The position numbers were made by a program, and so were the translations under genes. A stretch of DNA of 64,000 nucleotides from Actinocatenispora comari (GTDB lineage Bacteria > Actinomycetota > Actinomycetes > Mycobacteriales > Micromonosporaceae): positions 1 to 64,000 of the forward strand of contig NZ_BOPO01000133.1 in the NCBI RefSeq assembly GCF_017312725.1, given 5' to 3'. The notes under the pieces were generated by a model. The model was not told the origin of the DNA and did not search any database. It worked only from the letters and a program-made list of their open reading frames with translations. This document shows, one piece after another, positions 34,542 to 42,076 of the stretch. Each line of letters starts with the position of its first letter. Within the stretch, counting starts at the first letter, position 1.

Positions 34542-35067
34542 CGATCTCCCCCTCTCCCTCGGCGTAGACGGTCCGGAACTCCCGCCGGGCCCGGACGAGC
34601 AGCGCCTCGGTGGCCCGGACGGTACGGTCCAGCAGCGCCGCGACCCGCGGTACCGGCAGGTCGTCGACGTAGCGCAGGGTCAGCGCGGCGCGGTGCTGCG
34701 GCGCGAGCCGGTCCAGCGTGGCGCGGGCGCGCAGCGCGTCCAGCCGGCCGTCCCACGGGTCGTCCTCGTCGGCGGTGCGTTCGAGCGCGACGGCCCGCAG
34801 GTTGCGCTGCTCGCGCTGCTGCCGGCGCCAATGGTCGGCGAGCTTGTGCCGGGCCACGCCGATCAACCAGCCGACGTCGATGCGCGGTGGCATGCCGCGG
34901 CGCACCGAGTCGACCGCGGCGAGGAACGTCTCGGAGGTCAGCTCCTCGGCCACCTCCCGGCGCCCGCAGCGGCGCAGCAGGTAGCCGTACACCTGCGGCA
35001 GTGCCGGGTCGTAGAGGGCCAGCAGTGCGCTGCCCGCGTCGTCGGCCGGAGCCTGCGTTCCGTCCAC
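34534..35067 (-). CDS. ECF-type RNA polymerase sigma factor
   Basis: 177 residues with sigma-70 region 2 (VYGYLLRRCGRREVAEELTSETFLAAV, then WLIGVARHKLADHWRR for -10 recognition) and region 4 (RLAPQHRAALTLRYVDDLPVPRVAALLDRTVRATEALLVRAR). No SnoaL extension. GTG 35067 is the first start with conserved sequence after it. It is coupled to the downstream VOC protein gene; no classical anti-sigma factor with membrane helices is present beside it. Confidence 0.9.
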   Translation of the reverse strand: MDGTQAPADDAGSALLALYDPALPQVYGYLLRRCGRREVAEELTSETFLAAVDSVRRGMPPRIDVGWLIGVARHKLADHWRRQQREQRNLRAVALERTADEDDPWDGRLDALRARATLDRLAPQHRAALTLRYVDDLPVPRVAALLDRTVRATEALLVRARREFRTVYAEGEGEIDD

Positions 35068-35169
35068 ACCCTCATCGTCGTCGCGGGAGCCGAAACTCCG
35101 ACGGTCTCCGCCGGAATCGTCCCGCGCGCGTGCCGGCTCGGCCGGCGGGCCGGCTCGTTCGCGGCCGGG

Positions 35170-35760
35170 TCAGCCGAGCGAGGTCGCCGCGGCGTGCAGC
35201 TCGCGCAGCGCGGCGAGCGCGTGGTGGGCCAGCCCCTGGTCGTCCGCGCGATCGCCCTCGATCCACTGCGCGTACCCGCGCTTGAAGGCGAGCAGGCCGA
35301 GCTCCGCCGCCAGCTGCGCGGTCGCCTCCGGTACGCCGCGGGCGAGCAGCGCGGTGGTCATCGCGGCGGCGAGCCCGATGCTCTTGAGCGCGTCCCGTTC
35401 CTGCAGTTCGGTGCTGGCCGCCACCGCGGCCTTCAGCCGCGGGCCGAGCTCGCGGTTCGCCGGGCCCATCGCGCCGGAGACGCGTTCCAGGCCGGCGCCG
35501 ACCGCGGCCAGCGGGGTGGCGTCCGCGGGGGCCTCGGCGATGCCCTCGGCGAGCAGCCGGCTGAGCGTCTCCTGGCCGGCGACCAGCAGCTCCCGTTTGT
35601 CGGTGAAGTGCCGGAAGAAGGTGCTCTTGGTGACGCCGGCCCGCTCGGCGATCTGCGCGACGGTGGTGGCGTCGTAGCCCTGCTCGCCGAACAGGTCGAC
35701 GGCCGCGACGATCAGCCGCTGGGTGGTCTCCGGTTGCCATCGCGCCATGGCCCACATCAT
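35170..35760 (-). CDS. TetR-family regulator
   Basis: 196 residues. The helix-turn-helix reads VAQIAERAGVTKSTFFRHFTDKRELL; the C-terminal domain is helical. The first ATG is 35760 (MMWAMARWQP); ATG 35748 (MARWQPETTQ) is equally plausible. It diverges from an NAD(P)-binding oxidoreductase over a gap with two copies of a palindromic operator, so it probably represses both. Confidence 0.93.
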   Translation of the reverse strand: MMWAMARWQPETTQRLIVAAVDLFGEQGYDATTVAQIAERAGVTKSTFFRHFTDKRELLVAGQETLSRLLAEGIAEAPADATPLAAVGAGLERVSGAMGPANRELGPRLKAAVAASTELQERDALKSIGLAAAMTTALLARGVPEATAQLAAELGLLAFKRGYAQWIEGDRADDQGLAHHALAALRELHAAATSLG

Positions 35761-35764
35761 AGGC

Positions 35765-35819
35765 GACGGGACAATGGTCCCATCACTGTGTAGAGTGACG
35801 GGACAAAGGTCTCGTCACT
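35765..35819. promoter_or_regulatory. Duplicated TetR operator with embedded -10
   Basis: GACGGGACAATGGTCCCATC (35765-35784) and GACGGGACAAAGGTCTCGTC (35797-35816) are two copies 32 bp apart, each with GGGAC/GTC(C/T)C dyad symmetry; the second extends to a 26-bp dyad with outer arms AGTGACG and CGTCACT (35794-35819). TAGAGT (35791-35796), a -10 element for the oxidoreductase, lies between them. Confidence 0.8.
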
Positions 35820-35831
35820 TCGGGAGTGCTC

Positions 35832-36713
35832 ATGCAGGTCTTCGTCACCGGCGGTACCGGCACCATCGGCTCCGCCGTCGTCCCCGAACTGCTCGCCGCC
35901 GGGCACACCGTGCTCGCGCTGGCTCGCTCGGACACGTCCGCCCGGGCGCTCGCCGACGCCGGCGCCGCGGTGCTGCGCGGGCAGCTGAGCGACCGCGACG
36001 TGCTGCGCGCCGGCGCGGCCCGGTCCGACGGCGTGATCAGCCTCGCGTTCGGCACCGACTACAGCACCGAGGAGGCACTCGCCCGGTCGATCGCCGAGGA
36101 GACCGCCGCGCTCACCGTGTTCAGCGAGGAGCTGGCCGGCAGCGACCGCCCGCTGGTCACCGTGTCAGGTACCCCCTGGGTGCCCGGGCGAGCCGCCACC
36201 GAGGCCGACCCGCTACCCACGGAGGGGCCGGTGGGCGGTCGCGGCCGGGCCGTCACCGCACTGCTGGAGCGGGCGTCCCGCGGGGTGCGCAGCGCCGCCG
36301 TCCGGCTGCCCCGCACGGTGCACGCCGACGGCCGGGGCGGGTTCGCCGGGCTGCTGACCGAGCGGGCGCGCGCCACCGGGATCGTCGGCTACCCGGGTGA
36401 CGGCACTCAGCGCTGGCCCGCGGTGCACGCGCGCGACGCGGCGGTGCTGTTCCGGCTCGTGCTGGAGTCGGCGCCGGCGGGCAGTGCGTGGCACGCGGTC
36501 GCCGACGAGGGCGACGCGGTGCGCGACATCGCGGCGGTCGTCGGCCGCCGGCTCGGCCTGCCGGTCGGGACGGTACCGGCGGAGAGCTTCGGGCCGTTCG
36601 GTCCGCTCTTCGCCCTGGACCAGCCGGCCACCAGCGTGCACACCCGCGAGGTGCTCGGTTGGCTGCCGCGCCATCCCGGCCTGCTCGCCGACCTGGAGAA
36701 CCTGCGGCCCTGA
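35832..36713 (+). CDS. NAD(P)-binding oxidoreductase, atypical SDR
   Basis: 293 residues. Rossmann start VFVTGGTGTIGSAVVPELLAAGH; the usual YxxxK active site is not evident, so it belongs to atypical SDRs of the NmrA/epimerase-like type. Segments SGTPWVPGRAATEADPLP and RLPRTVHADGRGGFAGLL fit many such actinobacterial proteins. ATG 35832 has GGGAG upstream; GTG 35826 is the alternative. Probably induced when the divergent TetR protein binds its ligand. Confidence 0.85.
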   Translation: MQVFVTGGTGTIGSAVVPELLAAGHTVLALARSDTSARALADAGAAVLRGQLSDRDVLRAGAARSDGVISLAFGTDYSTEEALARSIAEETAALTVFSEELAGSDRPLVTVSGTPWVPGRAATEADPLPTEGPVGGRGRAVTALLERASRGVRSAAVRLPRTVHADGRGGFAGLLTERARATGIVGYPGDGTQRWPAVHARDAAVLFRLVLESAPAGSAWHAVADEGDAVRDIAAVVGRRLGLPVGTVPAESFGPFGPLFALDQPATSVHTREVLGWLPRHPGLLADLENLRP

Positions 36714-36735
36714 GCACCTCCGGCTCGCCGGTGGA

Positions 36736-36882
36736 TCACCGGTCGCCGCCATCGTCGTCGGGGTGCCGGATGCGGTGCCCGGCGGTGAGCGCGGCAGCCA
36801 GCTCGGCCCCATGCCGCCGGTACGCGTGGTCGTCGGGCACGCCGGAGTCGTGGCGTCGCCGGGCGGCCGTGATCCGCGCCAC
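36736..36882 (-). CDS. Possible small gene (48 residues) left of a double operator
   Basis: A GTG-started frame with about 90 percent G/C at third codon positions encodes VARITAARRRHDSGVPDDHA and RRHGAELAAALTAGHRI before TGA at 36736. It would diverge from the alpha/beta hydrolase gene across the double palindrome at 36902-36945. No family is recognised. Codon bias is the only support, so this is tentative; it could also be a remnant of a larger gene. Confidence 0.3.
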   Translation of the reverse strand: MARITAARRRHDSGVPDDHAYRRHGAELAAALTAGHRIRHPDDDGGDR

Positions 36883-36901
36883 CGGGCCGGTGCCACGGTG
36901 G

Positions 36902-36945
36902 TTATCGGAACGCTGTTCCGATAAAGTAATCGGAACAGCGTTCCG
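36902..36945. promoter_or_regulatory. Double palindromic operator before the alpha/beta hydrolase
   Basis: Site 1 (36902-36924): arms TTATCGGAAC and GTTCCGATAA around GCT, a perfect 10-bp dyad. Site 2 (36931-36945): CGGAAC-AGC-GTTCCG. The centres lie 25 bp apart. Form and placement are those of a TetR-type operator, but no TetR gene adjoins it. Confidence 0.8.
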
Positions 36946-36961
36946 CTAAATCGGCGGAGCC

Positions 36962-37888
36962 GTGCACCGGAAAGCAGCGGCAGCCATGCCCACACCCCAG
37001 CTCGAACAGCAACTGATCGCGATCAAGCCGATCACCGTTCCGCGCCTCGACCGCGGCCTCGACCTGCAGGTCAAGGTGACCGCACCCAGGACCGGCCGGC
37101 GGCTGCCGGTGATCGTGTTCTCGCACGGCAACGCCTGGTCGATGGACGGCTACGAGCCGCTCGTCGACCGCTGGGCCGCGGCCGGCTTCGTCGTCGTCCA
37201 GCCCACCCACCTCGACTCCCGCCGCAACGGCATCGGGCTCGACGATCCGCGGTACGGCACCATCTGGCGGGCCCGGATCGCCGATCTGCACGCGATCCTC
37301 GACCGGCTCGGCACGATCCTCGCCGAGGCGGACGGGCTGGACGCCCGGACCGACCTCGATCGGGTCGCCGTCGTCGGGCACTCCTGGGGCGCGCAGACCG
37401 TCGGTACCGTCCTCGGCGCGCGGGTGTTCGACGCGGCCGGCGTGCCGGGGGAGGACTTCCGCCACCCGGCGGCGCGGGCCGGCGTGCTGATCGCGGCGAC
37501 GGGCACCGGTGACACGCTCACCCCGTTCGCGGCCGAGCACCTGCCGTTCATGCGGCCCGACTACACCACCCTGCGCGCGCCGGCGCTGGTCGTCGCCGGC
37601 GGCCGGGACCGCTCCGCGCTGTCCACCCGCGGGCCGGACTGGTTCACCGACGCGTACCACCTCGCCCCGGCGCCGAAGAGCCTGCTCACCGTCGCCGCCG
37701 GTGAGCACTCCCTGGGCGGCGTCGCCGGCGAGAGCGTCGCGGAGACCACCGACGAGGACCCGGACCGGGTCGCCCTGGTGGCGTCCGCGGTCACCGCGTA
37801 CCTGCGTGCCGTGTTCGGGCTCGACCAGGACGGGTGGGCGGCGCTGCGGCGCGGGGCCGGTGACCGGTACGCCGTCGACGACAAGTGA
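36962..37888 (+). CDS. Alpha/beta hydrolase (chlorophyllase/acetylhydrolase-like)
   Basis: 308 residues. Oxyanion region VIVFSHGNAWSMDGYEPLVD, nucleophile elbow VVGHSWGAQTVG (Ser), an Asp in APALVVAGGRDRSAL and the His in AAGEHSLGGVAGE complete the triad. Resembles chlorophyllase-like and platelet-activating-factor-acetylhydrolase-like serine esterases; substrate unknown. Start is GTG 36962 or ATG 36986, neither with a strong binding site. Expression is probably under the double palindrome just upstream. Its last codons are duplicated downstream. Confidence 0.87.
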   Translation: MHRKAAAAMPTPQLEQQLIAIKPITVPRLDRGLDLQVKVTAPRTGRRLPVIVFSHGNAWSMDGYEPLVDRWAAAGFVVVQPTHLDSRRNGIGLDDPRYGTIWRARIADLHAILDRLGTILAEADGLDARTDLDRVAVVGHSWGAQTVGTVLGARVFDAAGVPGEDFRHPAARAGVLIAATGTGDTLTPFAAEHLPFMRPDYTTLRAPALVVAGGRDRSALSTRGPDWFTDAYHLAPAPKSLLTVAAGEHSLGGVAGESVAETTDEDPDRVALVASAVTAYLRAVFGLDQDGWAALRRGAGDRYAVDDK

Positions 37889-37980
37889 CAGCGGGCGTCC
37901 CCGGTTTCACGACGGGGCGCGGTGACCGGTACGGCATCGACGACTAGCGCCGGTGGGGCGTCCGGGCTCACGACGGGGCG
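37859..37980. repeat. 60-bp tandem duplication of the hydrolase gene's 3' end
   Basis: Copy 1 (37859-37919) contains the last codons GDRYAVDDK and stop; copy 2 (37921-37980) repeats GGTGACCGGTACGG, CATCGACGACTAG and CTCACGACGGGGCG in the same order, encoding GDRYGIDD and a stop. A recent local duplication. Confidence 0.88.
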
Positions 37981-38645
37981 CCGGTCGGGTGCGCCGACTC
38001 CCAGCGGCGCAACAGCTCGGCGAGGTACTGCTCGGCGGTGCCGGCGAAGGTCGCGTCGTTGCTGCCCCGGCGGACCAGTTCGAGGGCGCGGTCCGGGCCG
38101 ACCCGCAGCATCGTCGCCGAGCCGGACGGGATCGCCGGGTCGCGGTCCGGATCGCCGTCGACGACCAGCAGCCGGTCGTCGAACGCCGCGTTCGCCGCGC
38201 CGGCCGTGACCGCCACCGGGCCGCCGGTGCGGTTGGCGCTGCTGGCATAGAGGTGACCGTGCCGGTCGAGAAGCCCGCGGATCCGGGCGGGGAACCCGAG
38301 CATCAGGCCGAGCCAGCCCTTCGACGTGGACGGTCGCAACCAGGCCGGTGCGTCGTCGCCGACCGGAAGCAGCAGGTTGAGGGAGTGCTCGGCGGCGAGC
38401 CACCGGGCGAGGTCCCGGGTGTCCTCGTCGAGCAGCAGGAACGGTGTCACCGTCGCGAAGTCGGCGACCGCCGTACCGACGGGTTGGTCGGCCGGTCTGC
38501 CCTTCGCGAGGTTGACCGCCGCACCGTCGCGGCCGACCACGCCGTACGCGCGGGGCGGCGCGAACGGCACCACCACGGGCCGGCCCGCCGCCAGCTCGCT
38601 GTTCGCGGACCGGATTCCGGCCGCGGTTGCCGGCACGATGGGCAT
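37968..38645 (-). CDS. Sua5/YciO/YrdC-like domain protein
   Basis: 225 residues resembling the Sua5/YrdC fold, whose known members make threonylcarbamoyl-AMP for tRNA modification: a start IRSANSELAAGRPVVVPFAPP, the middle YGVVGRDGAAVNLAKGRPADQP, and YASSANRTGGPVAV, matching the SANxSG block. The usual KRP/Lys-Arg nucleotide residues are changed (KGRP), so a specialised rather than housekeeping role is likely. ATG 38645 has GGAG nine bases upstream. It diverges from the iron-box-controlled diiron pair. Confidence 0.75.
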   Translation of the reverse strand: MPIVPATAAGIRSANSELAAGRPVVVPFAPPRAYGVVGRDGAAVNLAKGRPADQPVGTAVADFATVTPFLLLDEDTRDLARWLAAEHSLNLLLPVGDDAPAWLRPSTSKGWLGLMLGFPARIRGLLDRHGHLYASSANRTGGPVAVTAGAANAAFDDRLLVVDGDPDRDPAIPSGSATMLRVGPDRALELVRRGSNDATFAGTAEQYLAELLRRWESAHPTGAPS

Positions 38646-38847
38646 GACGGTCACCTCCGAGCGACGGGGCGTCAACGGAAGGGTCTCAGAGCGGCCGGCG
38701 GCTGCCGCGGGCCGCACCGTGCCGGCGGTTCGCGCGGACGCCGGGTGCGCCGGTCGGACCGGCCGGTGCGTCGTCGCCGAACTCACAGAGGTTCGTCGCT
38801 AGCCGGGACGCCGCGACGTCTGTCACCATATCCGCAGCGACGGCCGT

Positions 38848-38871
38848 CGATCTGTTGCAAAGAGCAGATCG
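38848..38871. promoter_or_regulatory. Inverted repeat upstream of the diiron genes
   Basis: CGATCTG (38848-38854) and CAGATCG (38865-38871) with a 10-bp spacer, ending five bases before the iron box. Operator or leader hairpin for the divergent pair of transcription units. Confidence 0.5.
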
Positions 38872-38876
38872 GCTGG

Positions 38877-38895
38877 TTAGGTTAGCCTTTCCTGA
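38877..38895. promoter_or_regulatory. Iron box (IdeR/DmdR-type)
   Basis: TTAGGTTAGCCTTTCCTGA matches the 19-bp DtxR-family consensus TTAGGTTAGGCTAACCTAA at 15 positions, with the left half perfect. It lies 37 bp before the first diiron gene, in the place expected for iron-dependent repression. Confidence 0.72.
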
Positions 38896-38931
38896 AGGTT
38901 CAAGTGCGGTGGTGGCCGCCGGGGGTGGCCG

Positions 38932-39780
38932 GTGACTGGTGCGATCGGTTCCGACGACGCGGTGCGGGCGCTCGACGCCCGGCTGCGCGCGCACGCCTCC
39001 GCGGCCGACGAGGTGCACGACCCCATCGAGTACCCGACCGCGCCGGTGGCGAACCCGCAGTTCGCCGCCGCGGTACGGGCCGTGGCCCGGCTGGAGCGGT
39101 CCACGATCCCGCGGCTGCGCCGGATGCTCGTCTCGCCGACTCACCTGGACGCGCGACTGACCGCGTTCTTCTCCACCTGGGCCTACGAGCGGTACTGGAT
39201 CGCCGACCGGCTCGACCAGCTCGGCGCCGCCCACGCGGGCGACGGCACCGCCGGTATCCCGGCCGACGGTGCGGAGCCGCCCGTCGATCGGGCCGCACTG
39301 CGCCGGGACCGGCGCGAGCGGGTGTGGCTGCTCGGTACGGCGATCGCCACCAACCTGGTCGGCCCGCCGATGGTCGCCGTGCACGTCCTGCAGTGCCTGG
39401 TCGACGAGTGGGTGCTCGACGAGGTGTACGCGGCGTTGACCGCCGAGGTGCCGGACGACCGGTCGGCCGAGGTGGTCGCGGACATCCGGCGGGTGAAGGC
39501 CGAGCACGCCGAGATCCTGCGGCTGGCGTTCGCGCTGCGACTGCCGGAGCGGGGGAACGGACGGCGGCTGGTCGCCCTGGCACTGCGCCGGATCGGCTGG
39601 CCGGCCGACGCCGGGCTCGGCGCCGCGCACCTGCGCGCGCTGCGCCGGCTGGTACGCGGCGACCCCGGGAGCCTCTCCCGCATCACGGAACGGATCAACG
39701 CGCTCGGCCTCGGCGGGTACCGGGTCGCGCTGCTGGCACCGAGGCGCAGCACCGTCCTGCGCATCCGAAGGGTGAAGTGA
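38932..39780 (+). CDS. Degenerate acyl-ACP-desaturase-like (ferritin-like) protein
   Basis: 282 residues, an all-helical paralogue of the next gene. The four metal-binding helices are recognisable: LERSTIPRLRRM, TWAYERYWIADRL, QCLVDEWVLDEVYAAL and RRVKAEHAEILRLAF. Compared with the intact paralogue (EEYWH and ETRH), both iron-ligand His residues are replaced (by Ile and Glu) and one Glu by Arg, so a normal diiron centre cannot form. GTG 38932 follows the iron box. It may be a structural partner of the second protein. The next gene starts 2 bp after its stop. Confidence 0.78.
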   Translation: MTGAIGSDDAVRALDARLRAHASAADEVHDPIEYPTAPVANPQFAAAVRAVARLERSTIPRLRRMLVSPTHLDARLTAFFSTWAYERYWIADRLDQLGAAHAGDGTAGIPADGAEPPVDRAALRRDRRERVWLLGTAIATNLVGPPMVAVHVLQCLVDEWVLDEVYAALTAEVPDDRSAEVVADIRRVKAEHAEILRLAFALRLPERGNGRRLVALALRRIGWPADAGLGAAHLRALRRLVRGDPGSLSRITERINALGLGGYRVALLAPRRSTVLRIRRVK

Positions 39781-39782
39781 CC

Positions 39783-40586
39783 ATGGCGTTCGACACCACG
39801 AAGTTTGCCCGCGACTCCAGACGGATGGACTGGCAGGATCTCGACTTCGCCAGCTTCCGCACCGATCCGCTGCCCCCGGAGACGCTGCGCTGCCTGCGGT
39901 ACATGTGCGACATCGAGTTCCACACCGTCTGCTACATGCGCGACATGCTGATGACCCCGTCCCAGGTCGACGGCGAGGTCAACACGTTCATGACGATCTG
40001 GAACCGGGAGGAGTACTGGCACGGCGAGGCGCTCGCCGCGGTACTCGGCGAGCACGGCATCACCGTCGACTACGACGCGCTGAAGGCCACCCGGTTGCGC
40101 GCCGGCTGGAAGGACAAGCTGGCCCCGGTCCGGCAGGCGCTGGCCGGGATGCTCGTCGGCGCCGACTTCATCGCCGTACACATGAGCTGGGGTGCGGCGA
40201 ACGAGTGGTCGGCGGCGGCCGCGTACCAGCGGCTCGCGGCGATGGAGTCGCACCCGGCGCTGAGCCCGTTGCTGCGCCGGATCGCCAAGCAGGAGACCCG
40301 GCACGTGGCGTTCTACGCCTCGCAGGCACGTCGCCGGCTGGAACGCAGCCGCAAGGCGCAACTGCTCACCCGGTACGCGCTGCGCAAGTTCTGGGGCCCG
40401 GTCGGCTCCGGCGTGATGCCCGACGCGGAGGTCACCCACGTGATGGGCCACCTGTTCGCCGGAGCCGCCGGTGGTGAGCAGATCGACCGGATCGACGGGC
40501 ACATCGGCAACCTGCCCGGGATGAAGGGGCTGACGATCCTGCGGGACGCGTTCAGGTCGCGCCGGATCCCGCTGGGAGCCCACTGA
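39783..40586 (+). CDS. Acyl-ACP-desaturase-like diiron protein
   Basis: 267 residues. Four helices carry a complete diiron ligand set: Glu in MCDIEFHTVCY, EExxH in NREEYWHGEAL, Glu in GAANEWSAAAAY, and ExxH in AKQETRHVAFY. This is the arrangement of soluble acyl-ACP desaturases (DesA1/DesA2 in mycobacteria), though the chain is shorter, so desaturase, oxygenase and oxidase roles all remain open. Co-transcribed with its degenerate paralogue and probably de-repressed when iron is scarce. ATG 39783 has GAAGG upstream, within the end of the previous gene. Confidence 0.85.
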   Translation: MAFDTTKFARDSRRMDWQDLDFASFRTDPLPPETLRCLRYMCDIEFHTVCYMRDMLMTPSQVDGEVNTFMTIWNREEYWHGEALAAVLGEHGITVDYDALKATRLRAGWKDKLAPVRQALAGMLVGADFIAVHMSWGAANEWSAAAAYQRLAAMESHPALSPLLRRIAKQETRHVAFYASQARRRLERSRKAQLLTRYALRKFWGPVGSGVMPDAEVTHVMGHLFAGAAGGEQIDRIDGHIGNLPGMKGLTILRDAFRSRRIPLGAH

Positions 40587-40613
40587 TCCCGCCGGCGCCG
40601 GGGTGACTCCCGG

Positions 40614-40967
40614 TCAGGACAGCCAGCGCAGCGCGGCGTCGGCGCAGTCGTCCGGCGTGCTGTCGAACGCGATCGCCGCGGCCGGCGCGTGCCGCCGGAC
40701 CAGGTTGATCACCCGCTCGAACAGCTCCAGCAGCGGTTCGTAGGTGCGGATCCCGGCCCCGATCACCACGCACTCGTAGTCGCCGCCGCGCAGTGCCGCG
40801 GTGATCGTGGCCTCCGGGGAGTCGTCGAGGTCGACCAGGCACCAGTCGGCGTCCACGTCGAGTGCCCGGGCGCGCTCCTTCCCCCGGGCGATCGCCGCCA
40901 GCACCGGCTCCGGATCCCAACCGTGCAGCCGGGCCGGATCTAACCCCACCACCAGTACCCGTCCCAT
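40614..40967 (-). CDS. Conserved hypothetical cytoplasmic protein
   Basis: 117 residues with an alternating beta/alpha pattern (MGRVLVVGLDPARLHG, ADWCLVDLDDSPEATITAAL, YECVVIGAGIRTYEPLLELF, AAIAFDSTPDDCADAALRW). This looks like a small Rossmann-like or receiver-like fold without the phospho-acceptor residues. Similar short proteins occur in many actinomycetes; no function is known to me. ATG 40967 is preceded by GGGAGGTG at good spacing. Confidence 0.75.
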   Translation of the reverse strand: MGRVLVVGLDPARLHGWDPEPVLAAIARGKERARALDVDADWCLVDLDDSPEATITAALRGGDYECVVIGAGIRTYEPLLELFERVINLVRRHAPAAAIAFDSTPDDCADAALRWLS

Positions 40968-41004
40968 CGCGCACCTCCCGCCCCATCGTCCCGCGGCCGG
41001 TGGG

Positions 41005-41991
41005 TCAGGGGCGGGTCGGTTCGTCGATCGGCAGATCGGTGGAGTGGGTGGGTGCCGCATCGAGGGCGGCGAGGGCGTCGTCGGGGAGCTCGACGCTGCC
41101 GGCGGCGATGTTGGCCGCCAGGTGCTCGATGCTCGCCGTACCGGGGATGAGCAGGGTGTTGGCGGAGTGCCGGAGCAGCCAGGCCAGGCCGACCTGGGCG
41201 GCGGTGACGCCGAGCGACTCGGCGACGGCGACGACGGCCGGTACGTCCGCGACGTGGGTCATGCCCGGGAACGCGCCGCCGAGCGGGAAGAACGGTACCC
41301 AGGCGATCTGCTCGGCCTGGCACAGCCGCAGCGTCGCCTCGTCGTCCCGGGCGACCAGGCTGTACGCGTTCTGCACGCAGACGATGCCCGCCGGCAGCGC
41401 CCGGCGCAGCTCGTCCTCGGTCACCCCGCTGAGCCCGATGGCGCCGATCTTGCCCTCGTCGCGCAGCGCGGTCATCGCGGCGAGCTGGTCGTCCAGCGCG
41501 ACCACCTGGTCGCCGGTGGCGCGGATCCGGGGGCCGTTGTCGCCGAGCCGGCGCAGGTTGACCACCGGGATCTGGTCCAGGCCGAGGCTGCGCAGGTTGT
41601 CCTCGACGCTGGCGCGCAGTTGCTCGGGCCGCTGGGCGGGACGGATCGGGATGCGGGCGCCCGGATCGGGGTCGGCGCCGACCTTGGTGACGACCACGAT
41701 GCCGTCCGCCGGCCGGTACGCGTCGCGGATCAGCTCGTTGACGTACCCGTCGCCGTAGAACTGCGCGGTGTCGACGTGGTCGGCGCCGAGCTCGGCCGCT
41801 CGGCGCAGTACGGCGAGGGCACCGGCACGGTCGTCGGGCAGCCGGTCCAGCTGCATCGCGCCGTACCCGATGCGGGAGACGGTGTGCCGGCCGAGCGTCC
41901 CGGCCCCGCCGGCGTGCGGCGCGCCGAGTCGGGTCCGGTCGGCGGCGGCCTGGTGGCTCGTGCCGGCTGGGTACGGACGGTTCGTGGGCAT
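41005..41991 (-). CDS. Aldo/keto reductase
   Basis: 328 residues. The tetrad is recognisable: Asp in ADHVDTAQFYG with the catalytic Tyr, Lys in VVVTKVGADP; the His position lies in IPVVNLRRLG, where the usual His is not seen, as in several AKR13-like bacterial members. The NADPH block IPGTASIEHLAANI is intact. Resembles the AKR group of uncharacterised actinobacterial reductases. It diverges from a TetR gene over an 85-bp gap with an operator, so it is probably that regulator's target. Confidence 0.9.
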   Translation of the reverse strand: MPTNRPYPAGTSHQAAADRTRLGAPHAGGAGTLGRHTVSRIGYGAMQLDRLPDDRAGALAVLRRAAELGADHVDTAQFYGDGYVNELIRDAYRPADGIVVVTKVGADPDPGARIPIRPAQRPEQLRASVEDNLRSLGLDQIPVVNLRRLGDNGPRIRATGDQVVALDDQLAAMTALRDEGKIGAIGLSGVTEDELRRALPAGIVCVQNAYSLVARDDEATLRLCQAEQIAWVPFFPLGGAFPGMTHVADVPAVVAVAESLGVTAAQVGLAWLLRHSANTLLIPGTASIEHLAANIAAGSVELPDDALAALDAAPTHSTDLPIDEPTRP

Positions 41992-42020
41992 GGCGACCTC
42001 CGGTGTGCGACGATGGACCT

Positions 42021-42076
42021 AAGCGGAATTACCTCCGCTTCATCGACGGTAGCACTGTTCTGGAGGTGCCTCCGCT
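42021..42076. promoter_or_regulatory. TetR operator with a repeated half-site
   Basis: AAGCGGA (42021-42027) and TCCGCTT (42034-42040) form a 7-bp dyad with a 6-bp spacer. The half-site CCTCCGCTT recurs at 42069-42077, overlapping GGAGGTGCCTCC and the TetR start, so the regulator may also block its own translation start region. Confidence 0.7.
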
